Assembly: GCA_021443605.1 (NCBI GenBank)
Contig: JABUTQ010000202.1
Location: forward strand, 1-5,516
Length of the DNA stretch: 5,516 nt
Direction: 5' to 3'
DNA from: Bacteroidales bacterium
GTDB taxonomy: Bacteria; Bacteroidota; Bacteroidia; Bacteroidales; UBA932
In this document: positions 1-5,516 of the stretch, piece after piece
Layout of the letters: every line of letters begins with the position of its first letter
Position numbering within the stretch: the stretch's first letter is position 1
Position numbers and translations under genes: made by a program
The notes under the pieces: generated by a model
Told to the model about the DNA's origin: nothing
The model's input: the letters and a program-made list of their open reading frames with translations, nothing else
Database searches by the model: none

Positions 1-777
1 GTATTCATTTATGTTCTGCACAAGATTGGTAATGACAATCTCCTGAATCTCATAGTTTTCAGGCACATCCACAAGCTCTATGCTGAAGCGAGACATCTTG
101 TGGCGAAGAGACACTTCATAGATCTGGTCCTGCTTTACAGAGCCGGATTTCGGGTTGAAAGTCTGGTAACTTGAACTTGCGCTACTGATGATGTCGTTGG
201 TGTGGATAGGGTTGCCGGAAGCATCATACTCCTCGTACTGTGCCCTGAACGAATATTTTTCTTCTTCAGTGAAAGGTATGGCAGTTCCCCCCCATCCAGC
301 AGGAACCGAACTTTGAACAACACCCCAATAATACTGCTTTGTCAGAGGAAGATTATCCATCCAGAACTGGATGGCTTCATAAGTCTTGTCTGCCTTGCGG
401 AACTTGTCCCATTCGAGAACCTGGTCGAGTGAATACTCTCCGGTGTCGAAATTGGTTACCTTGAAAAGATGTGCAGTCGTGTTGTTTTCAAAAAGGACAC
501 AGTGCCTCTGGTGTGAAGTCATCATGGTGCTGCTTCCCACGTATGCGGCGAACTCTCCATTGATGACATAGCTGCTTGCATCCAGCTGATGGCCGCGATT
601 GATACCTATGCCTTTGGTCTCAACCATAGAGCCATAACCGTTATCCTCTGCAACAGCGATTGTTACGGGGTCTCCGGCCTTGGTGTCTTCAACCTCTGGC
701 GACAACTCCTTGCCACACGACCACAAAGTGGCCACGCTCGCAAGGCATATCATATATTTGATTGATTTTCTAAACAT
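1..777 (-). CDS. Fimbrillin-family lipoprotein, fifth gene (N-terminal 259 residues)
   Basis: The frame is open from the ATG at 777-775 to the left edge without a stop, so the C-terminus is missing. The protein begins MFRKSIKYMICLASVATLWSCGKEL: a basic start, a hydrophobic segment and a lipobox-like LWSC with Cys21. Trp at -2 is unusual, so lipidation is likely but not certain. The superfamily mark is DQIYEVSLRHKMSRFSIEL (217-235) followed by YEIQEIVITNL (242-252). This matches the conserved H-K-M-S strand of fimbrillin-like proteins and aligns with H225-A-L-S of the preceding gene. T-K motifs occur at 32-34 (TKA) and 54-56 (TKG); the second lies 34 residues after the cysteine and is a candidate processing site. 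A seven-G run interrupts codons 162-164. Placed last in the visible operon, it sits at the FimE/Mfa5 position, so a tip-complex or adhesin role is likely. The visible part shows no von Willebrand A-type domain, but the rest is unseen. Confidence 0.85.
   Translation of the reverse strand, partial: MFRKSIKYMICLASVATLWSCGKELSPEVEDTKAGDPVTIAVAEDNGYGSMVETKGIGINRGHQLDASSYVINGEFAAYVGSSTMMTSHQRHCVLFENNTTAHLFKVTNFDTGEYSLDQVLEWDKFRKADKTYEAIQFWMDNLPLTKQYYWGVVQSSVPAGWGGTAIPFTEEEKYSFRAQYEEYDASGNPIHTNDIISSASSSYQTFNPKSGSVKQDQIYEVSLRHKMSRFSIELVDVPENYEIQEIVITNLVQNINEY
287..293 (-). repeat. Seven-G homopolymer inside the fifth gene
   Basis: The coding strand reads TGG GGG GGA across codons 162-164 (Trp-Gly-Gly), giving seven consecutive G. 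Loss of one G moves translation into a frame that stops at about 137-135. Gain of one G moves it into a frame that meets TGA at 268-266. Either slip removes the conserved H-K-M-S region. The tract is short for a classical contingency locus, and in this read the frame is intact. Confidence 0.6.
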
Positions 778-791
778 AGCGGTCTCTCCTA
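778..791 (-). promoter_or_regulatory. Strong Shine-Dalgarno (AGGAG) ahead of the fifth gene
   Basis: The 14-base gap reads TAGGAGAGACCGCT on the minus strand, placing AGGAG 8 bases before the ATG at 777. None of the other three starts in the window has such a site, and Bacteroidota genes usually lack one. It supports the chosen start. The first three bases are also an in-frame TAG directly after the TAA of the upstream gene, making a tandem stop. Confidence 0.7.
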
Positions 792-2096
792 TTACTGATA
801 CAAGTTGAAGGTTTCTGTCCTGTCCTGAGACCAATCATAGAATTTTGCCTTAAGCAAGACAGGCTCCTTTTCGGGATAACCGATACCCAAATCGAGGCGG
901 GATACAAGCTGACCTCTGAAGTCGAGACCCGTGCCTGTGAAAGAGTATTTGAACTTGCGCTGATTCGCCCCTTCTCCCACGGTGAGGACGAGGGAAGGTT
1001 TCGAAGTCTCACTCTCGTACAGGCGCTGAGGAGGGATTATGCAGCAGAACTGCATCCAGACGTGGTCACCGGGCGTGCCGTCGTAAGCCTTGTCGGTGGT
1101 CCACAGATTGTCTAAATCGCCATACTCAGTTGCATCTGGATTAAATCCGGGCCTGGCGGACTTGTTGTAAGTCTTGGCGTTCGGCTTGGAGAAATTCGGG
1201 GTGCGATACATCTTGATGGTGTTGTCTGTCGAAGCAGCTTTAGGCACGGTGACGGTAACAACCTCATTCACGTTGTAACGCTGGGTATAGTCGGGAGTGA
1301 AGTCCGTTGCAACCTCCTGGAGTTCAAGACTAATGGAGCCCTTGAGCGCCTCTTCCGTGAATCCCTTGATGCCGTATTTGTCGAAAGGCATTTCCACGTT
1401 CACCACGAGCATAGAGAGGGCGTGTCTGAAATCGAGCAGTATCGCCGCCTTGTCCTGACGGATGCTGAAATACTTGTGGCAGAGGAGGATATCATTGCGC
1501 ATCAAATGGTAGTGCAGCTGAGTGGCAGTCCCAAGGCTTTGGTCTGTATTGACAAACAACACGTTGCTTCCCCTGTCCGGACGGATGTAGTCACAAGGAT
1601 AGTACTCTGCGAACAAAAAGAAACCGCCCGTAGTTCCATCCTGAAGGATATTTCCCTTGACCTGAACTGAACCGTCATCTTTGTACTTTGTCCAAATCAA
1701 ACCGGGCTGCTGAGAATCATATCTCTTGAAAATACTGTATTCCGGATAGTCTATCAGTGTGTTGCATTCATAGTCGTGATAGCCGTTTACATTTTCCGTG
1801 TTATATCCGGCATTGAAAACGGGCACGTCGGTTCCTTTGTCTCGGGTAATGCTGCACACCCTGATTCGCGAGCCTGCCGATGTTCCCTTCTCCACAAAAT
1901 ATTCTCCCTGAGGATAATAGTCGAGAGGAGACGGAGAGGCAACTGCCTTTGTCTGCATGGACAGCCCTCCCTTCTTAATCATAAACTCGACTCGGCAATC
2001 GTCCAAGTCCGGCTTCTCCGGATCCGGCAGCGACTTGGCGCAACCGGCCACCAGAAAAGCGAGCCCGAAAACTGCTATATTTTTTAATCTAAACAT
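792..2096 (-). CDS. Fimbrillin-family lipoprotein, fourth gene (candidate tip/accessory subunit)
   Basis: A 434-aa lipoprotein with a short signal peptide and the clear lipobox VAGC (Cys19). Two features mark the fimbrillin-like (Mfa_like_1-type) superfamily. The first is NDILLCHKYF, then AILLDFRHALSMLVVNVEM, spanning about 201-236, a variant of the D-L-L ... F-x-H-x-[LM]-S pattern, with His225. The second is CCIIPPQRLY (351-360), resembling the conserved I-I-P-Q strand. The C-terminus VLLKAKFYDWSQ (413-424) also resembles the closing strand of these proteins. T49-K50-A51 is a candidate processing site 31 residues after the lipid cysteine. The mature part has seven further cysteines (34, 81, 111, 168, 206, 351, 352), far more than its neighbours. 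It starts immediately at the upstream stop and ends with tandem stops TAA TAG. By place it corresponds to FimD/Mfa4, but direct orthology is not claimed; a surface-exposed tip or adhesin role is inferred. Confidence 0.87.
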   Translation of the reverse strand: MFRLKNIAVFGLAFLVAGCAKSLPDPEKPDLDDCRVEFMIKKGGLSMQTKAVASPSPLDYYPQGEYFVEKGTSAGSRIRVCSITRDKGTDVPVFNAGYNTENVNGYHDYECNTLIDYPEYSIFKRYDSQQPGLIWTKYKDDGSVQVKGNILQDGTTGGFFLFAEYYPCDYIRPDRGSNVLFVNTDQSLGTATQLHYHLMRNDILLCHKYFSIRQDKAAILLDFRHALSMLVVNVEMPFDKYGIKGFTEEALKGSISLELQEVATDFTPDYTQRYNVNEVVTVTVPKAASTDNTIKMYRTPNFSKPNAKTYNKSARPGFNPDATEYGDLDNLWTTDKAYDGTPGDHVWMQFCCIIPPQRLYESETSKPSLVLTVGEGANQRKFKYSFTGTGLDFRGQLVSRLDLGIGYPEKEPVLLKAKFYDWSQDRTETFNLYQ

Positions 2097-2099
2097 CTA
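2094..2099 (-). other. Stop-start junction TAGATG (translational coupling)
   Basis: The TAG of the 402-aa gene (2099-2097) is followed directly by the ATG of the 434-aa gene (2096-2094). No Shine-Dalgarno-like sequence precedes this ATG on the minus strand; the upstream bases are AT-rich coding sequence. The arrangement suggests that ribosomes finishing the upstream gene re-initiate here, giving matched amounts of the two proteins. Confidence 0.7.
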
Positions 2100-3305
2100 A
2101 TCTACAATTTCTATTAGCTTATCGTAAGGAGGTGTATTTCCCTCCGTCATCCAATCATTCCACGGCATGATGCGCGCATAAATGTAGAGGTCGTTTGTGC
2201 TGAAGATTACCCTGACAATCACGTGGGTGTTTCTGAAAAGGGCTTTGACCTTTGGCAGCTCGAGGGCTTCCTTATAACCTCCGTTAAGATCGAAGGTAAT
2301 TTCTTTAGGGTTTGTAGCCGATTCAGAATAATCCTTGATTTTCAGCTTGTTGATTACATATTTCTGCGCTGTTTCACCAGTGGGTACGTATTTGCTTTCG
2401 TGTGCATAGAAGACCAGCGTGTCTGGCTTTGCGGCCGTAACGTCTATGTTGAGCCCTTTCTTCGAGAAGATCTTGTGGTCTGTGTTAGCGGGCAGGTCGT
2501 AGTCATAAAACCAATCGAGCTTGTCCATCTGGCTGATGTAATGAGACTGTTCTGAAGTCGTCTTGAGCCAGTCAATCCAGAACATATCCTTAATCACAAA
2601 ATCTGCCGAGTTGGCGACGGGTGTCTTCTGCATCTGTTCGTCCACATTGTAGAAATGGGGCATCACATAGCTCTGGTTTGCAAGGCTTCCAACCTCAAGC
2701 TCATCGACTGTAACCTTCATAGGGCGGGACGATTCGAAAGTGAACGTGAATTTGGTCATTGTGCGCACCAAATGGTAGTTCTTCTCAATCGTACCATAGC
2801 TTGACGGCACAACCAAATGATATGCAGCCGATTGCGGAAGCGGCTTGTCGCCGTCTATCTCGCCCGTCCACACATAATCGGTCAATGCCTGCTCGCTGAA
2901 GTTCGCTTCATCCAAATTCAGCCTCGGCAACTGAGCCTCGTTGGCAATGAGATAGATACGCTTCCTGTCGTTGGAAGTTACCCTGAAAGTGAGCTTTCCC
3001 GAACTGATTGCCGGATCGTTATATCTGATAAGGGAATCTTTCTCAATCTCGCCATTGTTGTGGAGGATGATGATGCGCAAGGTGTGCATCTTCTCGTTGG
3101 GGAGAAGCGGATCCTCTATTTCGTCATCGCCCTTGGTGCGCTCCATACTCTCCAAAAGATCCACATTTATCTTGAGGAAGGCAAATCCTTGCTCGTCAAT
3201 ATCTGATCCTGAGTCAAATATGGTATTGCAACCAGTCGTTGACAAGATTAGACCGCCGGCAAAAATCACCGCACAGAAAGCATATATTTTATGAAACAGA
3301 TTCAT
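2097..3305 (-). CDS. Fimbrial accessory lipoprotein, third gene of the operon (FimC/Mfa3 position)
   Basis: A 402-aa predicted lipoprotein with a hydrophobic signal segment (about residues 7-22) and a lipobox-like STTGC with Cys26. The -3 position is Thr, which is not canonical. The mature protein opens CNTIFDSGSD, echoing the C-x-[ST]-I-F-[DE] start of the anchor protein. MHTLRIIILHNNGEI (73-87) and KRIYLIANE (115-123) match the spacing of the anchor's first-domain strands, suggesting a related beta-sandwich fold. ERTKG at residues 55-59 is a candidate protease site. Near the C-terminus come LFRNTHVIVRVIF (356-368) and YIYARIMPWNDW (374-385), a pattern common in fimbrillin-type subunits. The mature part has no cysteine besides Cys26. 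It lies 29 bases after the anchor gene and its TAG directly abuts the next ATG. By position it is probably part of the tip/accessory complex, or an adaptor between shaft and tip. The exact family was not recognised with certainty. Confidence 0.85.
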   Translation of the reverse strand: MNLFHKIYAFCAVIFAGGLILSTTGCNTIFDSGSDIDEQGFAFLKINVDLLESMERTKGDDEIEDPLLPNEKMHTLRIIILHNNGEIEKDSLIRYNDPAISSGKLTFRVTSNDRKRIYLIANEAQLPRLNLDEANFSEQALTDYVWTGEIDGDKPLPQSAAYHLVVPSSYGTIEKNYHLVRTMTKFTFTFESSRPMKVTVDELEVGSLANQSYVMPHFYNVDEQMQKTPVANSADFVIKDMFWIDWLKTTSEQSHYISQMDKLDWFYDYDLPANTDHKIFSKKGLNIDVTAAKPDTLVFYAHESKYVPTGETAQKYVINKLKIKDYSESATNPKEITFDLNGGYKEALELPKVKALFRNTHVIVRVIFSTNDLYIYARIMPWNDWMTEGNTPPYDKLIEIVD

Positions 3306-3334
3306 ATTATTGTCTTATTCTTTCCGATTTTAGT

Positions 3335-4393
3335 CTAATCTGTCAAATCATGGTTTTGAAGCACAACTCTCCAAGAGTTGATGTATATCATTGATGATGC
3401 CCAAGAGTGGTTATCGTCAATGAAAAACAACATAGAATATTCGTCCTGGCGGTCGAGATACTCCTGATCGCCTACATTCGAAGCCTCGAAGCTCTTAACA
3501 AGGAGGGCATAATCGATTACCGGTATAGAGATGATTTTCTTCATATCGCTCTTGCGGCGAATTTCGAGCATCATCTTATTGCGGTGATCGAGCATCATCC
3601 TGTTTACGGTAAATTCTGCAATTGCCACTTGTACTTGTGTGATGACACCATCCTCTGCGGGAAGCTCCACACCGGCCTTGCCGTTTGCAGTCTCCCAAGG
3701 GATATAGGTAATCAACTCATCTTCAACGAGTGAGTTGTCTGCTGCCAGTGAGCCGTTCTCGTCAACAATGCGGAAATCAAACTGATCGGCGCTGATGTCG
3801 ATACCGCTCAGCTGCTGGAGCACGATTTTGATTTTGTTGGTGTCTTTCATCAAAGGAAGTATGTAAACGTACTCTCCACCTTCGGCAGATTTATCTTCGA
3901 GCACGAGGTCCATAGCTCCATAGTAAAGCGGGTGCAGGTTTACATCGCTGTAAGCAGCTCCCAATTCAGTGTGTTTGCGGTGCATATATGCCGTAAGGTC
4001 GCTCTCGGTGACGTTTGCGCTTCTTGCTATGTCGAAGTGCTCGTCATTGGGGTTGTTGTCGGCACCACACCACGCCACAATGCGATAATTGCCCGGCTGG
4101 AGTGGAAGAACAACTGTATAGTCGTTCAGTACCAAGTTTTCTCTGGTATCCACTGCAGTGTAGGCAAGCTTACCGCTTGCATCGAATGCAAAGAATCTTA
4201 CGGAGTTTACTTCGTGTGCAGTAGCATCGGCCCACTTCAAGTTGTAATCATAAACAAACTTGAGTTTGTAAACCACCTTACAGTTACCTTCTTCCTCGAA
4301 GATACTGCGGCAGGAAACAAGAGCCAAAGAGATGCAGGCAAGCATCACCACCTGTTTGATTATCCTTGTATAAAATGCTTTAAATCTTTGCAT
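3335..4393 (-). CDS. mfa2: FimB/Mfa2-family fimbrial anchor lipoprotein
   Basis: A 352-aa outer-membrane lipoprotein expected to anchor the base of the fimbria and, by analogy with FimB and Mfa2 of P. gingivalis, to limit fimbrial length. It has a basic N-terminus, a hydrophobic stretch (about residues 14-26) and a lipobox LVSC with Cys28. The mature start CRSIFEEEGNC resembles the C-x-S-I-[FY]-E...C opening of Mfa2 proteins. It is followed by KLKFVYDYN (44-51), VRFFAFDASGKL (65-76) and PGNYRIVAWCG (100-110), the usual first beta-sandwich features. The C-terminus also fits the family: EYLDRQDEYSMLFFID (311-326), then MIYINSWRVV (335-344). Length is typical. The ATG at 4393 puts the signal peptide at the N-terminus; it has an A/T-rich leader with no Shine-Dalgarno. 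Unlike the three genes after it, it has no T-K-[G/A] motif near residue 60, consistent with a subunit that keeps its lipid anchor. Confidence 0.92.
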   Translation of the reverse strand: MQRFKAFYTRIIKQVVMLACISLALVSCRSIFEEEGNCKVVYKLKFVYDYNLKWADATAHEVNSVRFFAFDASGKLAYTAVDTRENLVLNDYTVVLPLQPGNYRIVAWCGADNNPNDEHFDIARSANVTESDLTAYMHRKHTELGAAYSDVNLHPLYYGAMDLVLEDKSAEGGEYVYILPLMKDTNKIKIVLQQLSGIDISADQFDFRIVDENGSLAADNSLVEDELITYIPWETANGKAGVELPAEDGVITQVQVAIAEFTVNRMMLDHRNKMMLEIRRKSDMKKIISIPVIDYALLVKSFEASNVGDQEYLDRQDEYSMLFFIDDNHSWASSMIYINSWRVVLQNHDLTD

Positions 4394-4432
4394 TACGTTT
4401 ATTGTAAAGGTAAATTACTTTTAATCTAAAAA

Positions 4433-4463
4433 GGGGCGGGCATCTTGCGGGACAACCCGCTCC
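4433..4463 (-). terminator. Intercistronic terminator or attenuator between pilin and anchor genes
   Basis: Read on the minus strand, GGAGCGGG (4463-4456) can pair with CCCGCCCC (4440-4433) with one A-C mismatch and a 15-base loop, followed at once by five T (4432-4428). That is the form of a rho-independent terminator. The loop contains a second copy of CCCGC (4451-4447), which pairs perfectly with the same 5' arm over a TTGT tetraloop, so two structures compete. The position 26 bases after the pilin stop suggests partial termination, giving more pilin than anchor and tip mRNA. The T run is short, so efficiency is uncertain. Partial termination is inferred, not seen. Confidence 0.55.
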
Positions 4464-4489
4464 TCAAATTTCCTGAATCTCCGGGGAGA

Positions 4490-5516
4490 TTACCAAACGA
4501 GCTCAACAGCTGTGGTGACTACTCTCCAAGAGAGGATCTCGATTGTTGCAGAGATGAATGCATCGTCATCCTGAGGTTTCTCGGGATAAACCGGCTCATC
4601 CGGATCGTAGATAGGAGTACCGAAACCACCAATCCTGTTGATTGAGCAATCGTAGATGTGGTTGCGAACAACACCGGTCTCACCAACTTCGAGAGTCTTG
4701 GGATCGTTGTTCTCACCGAGGTGATAAATCGGGAAGAACCAGTAGGTCTTACCTTCATTCCAAACCTTAGCGTGACCAATCTGCTTGAGGGCTGCATTGA
4801 GCTGAGCTTCAGTGGCTTTGGGTGAATCTTTTGTGTTGGAAAGGGTGTAATTCTTTGCTACCTTCGTCTGTATCTTAAGCTCTACGTTATAGCGGCCTTT
4901 ATTATCCTGACCTGCAAGTGCTGAACCATTAGACAGTGCGGTAACGATTTCGACGTCATCCGGACCAATCTTGGTATATCTCTGAATTTTTTCTCCACCG
5001 ACTGTTTCATCTGTTCTGATATAGATGTTGGAGAGATTTACCATCTGGAGCTTGAGGTCGTCGAAAACAGGTTTACCATCGTTTCCAAGAGGAGCTACAA
5101 ATTTGTCACCTGCAAACTCGCAGATTGTGAGGGCATTGCCATTTTCGTCAACGAGGGTGCCGGGAACCATGACCTGAGTAGGCCAAGGGCGCTGCAGACC
5201 TGTCTTGGCATCTTCGGCTGCATTTTCGTTTGTATAAAGAACTGTTGCACCATCAATCTTCTGGAGAGGATATTCTTCATCGCCTTCGTATTTGTGATAC
5301 TCCTGACCTGCATCTTTGGGGTTGATAGCCCAATATGAACGGAAGTAAGCATCATAAGTCCAAGGGGTAGATACAGTTGTCTTGTTTGCGCAGAAGAGGT
5401 TTGCTGCCCAATCTTTGTTAATCTGCTTGCTGAGATAGCCTTTCTTGGTGATTGCAGTAATGTCCCAACCGGGGATGCTTGCGAATACCTGAATAGAGTC
5501 TTTAGGATCGCTGCTC
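4490..5516 (-). CDS. mfa1: Mfa1-family major fimbrial subunit (type V pilin), C-terminal part
   Basis: This is the shaft subunit of a Bacteroidales type V fimbria, exported as a lipoprotein and polymerised on the cell surface by strand exchange. The frame is open from the right edge, so the start, signal peptide and N-terminal processing site are missing; 341 codons remain, ending in TAA at 4492-4490. Visible family marks are FRSYWAI about 58 residues into the fragment and a very conserved C-terminal region: GVVRNHIYD, then GFGTPIYDPDEPVYPEKPQ, then ISATIEILSWRVV near the end. From memory, this matches the Fimbrillin_C type of domain found in Mfa1, whose last strands act as donor in pilus assembly. 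The length also fits Mfa1 (about 560 aa in P. gingivalis) better than FimA (about 380 aa), although the full length is unseen. The anchor gene follows 96 bases downstream after a likely terminator. Family assignment is strong; the symbol is by homology only. Confidence 0.9.
   Translation of the reverse strand, partial: SSDPKDSIQVFASIPGWDITAITKKGYLSKQINKDWAANLFCANKTTVSTPWTYDAYFRSYWAINPKDAGQEYHKYEGDEEYPLQKIDGATVLYTNENAAEDAKTGLQRPWPTQVMVPGTLVDENGNALTICEFAGDKFVAPLGNDGKPVFDDLKLQMVNLSNIYIRTDETVGGEKIQRYTKIGPDDVEIVTALSNGSALAGQDNKGRYNVELKIQTKVAKNYTLSNTKDSPKATEAQLNAALKQIGHAKVWNEGKTYWFFPIYHLGENNDPKTLEVGETGVVRNHIYDCSINRIGGFGTPIYDPDEPVYPEKPQDDDAFISATIEILSWRVVTTAVELVW

Noticed and set aside
135..323. A 62-codon minus-strand open frame inside the fifth gene
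   Set aside because: It is the alternative frame of the fifth fimbrial gene; the frame from 777 to 1 is open throughout, starts with a lipoprotein signal and has the fimbrillin H-K-M-S pattern. It matters only as the frame entered after a one-base loss in the G run.
2126..2133. A perfect AAGGAGGT Shine-Dalgarno-like sequence on the plus strand
   Set aside because: It lies antisense within the 3' end of the 402-aa gene, no start codon with a credible reading frame follows at the right distance, and the opposite-strand gene is strongly supported.
3932..4429. A 165-codon open frame on the plus strand, and other plus-strand open frames of 60-130 codons across the window
   Set aside because: They all overlap well-supported minus-strand fimbrial genes in antisense frames, lack recognisable domains and have implausible compositions, so they are shadows of the real genes.
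4404..4432. A possible Bacteroides-type promoter before the anchor gene (TACCTTTA at 4412-4405 on the minus strand)
   Set aside because: It resembles the TAnnTTTG -7 element apart from the last base, but no TTTG lies at the expected 19-21 base distance upstream and it would leave a very short leader. Too weak to call.
1..5516. CRISPR arrays, tRNA or rRNA genes, insertion sequences and invertible-promoter inverted repeats
   Set aside because: No spaced direct repeats, RNA gene signatures, transposase frames or long inverted repeats were seen. The operon's own promoter must lie beyond the right edge.

Overview
The window is part of a fimbrial (type V pilus) operon from a member of the Bacteroidales (Bacteroides, Prevotella, Porphyromonas, Muribaculaceae and relatives). 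Three things support this. The gene families are typical of that order: an Mfa1-like major pilin, a FimB/Mfa2-like anchor and fimbrillin-fold lipoproteins. Four of the five genes show lipoprotein signal peptides. Start codons are preceded mostly by A-rich leaders without Shine-Dalgarno sequences. Genus cannot be fixed from this sequence.

All genes lie on the minus strand and are read from right to left. The order is: (A) the C-terminal 341 codons of an Mfa1-family major fimbrial subunit, cut by the right edge; (B) a 352-aa FimB/Mfa2-family anchor lipoprotein; (C) a 402-aa fimbrial lipoprotein; (D) a 434-aa fimbrillin-family lipoprotein; (E) the first 259 codons of another fimbrillin-family lipoprotein, cut by the left edge. 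This A-B-C-D-E layout parallels fimABCDE and mfa1-5 of Porphyromonas gingivalis. There, a major pilin forms the shaft, the second gene anchors it in the outer membrane, and the last three form a tip/accessory complex.

The only sizeable gap is the 96 bases between A and B. It holds a GC-rich hairpin followed by a T run, which could limit read-through so that the pilin is made in excess of anchor and tip proteins. The remaining junctions are tight: 29 bases between B and C, a stop-start TAGATG between C and D, and 14 bases carrying a strong AGGAG between D and E. Genes B to E are therefore probably one co-transcribed block. No gap without a gene reaches 300 bases.

The most interesting observations are these. 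A T-K-[G/A] motif recurs 31 to 34 residues after the lipid-bearing cysteine in C, D and E but not in the anchor B, and is a candidate pilin-processing site. A seven-G run inside gene E would truncate the protein after a slip in either direction. The A/B hairpin has two alternative 3' arms. Protein D is unusually rich in cysteine. This is a divergent member of a known class of system rather than a clearly new one; the sequence-divergent C, D and E proteins are where new biology would lie.
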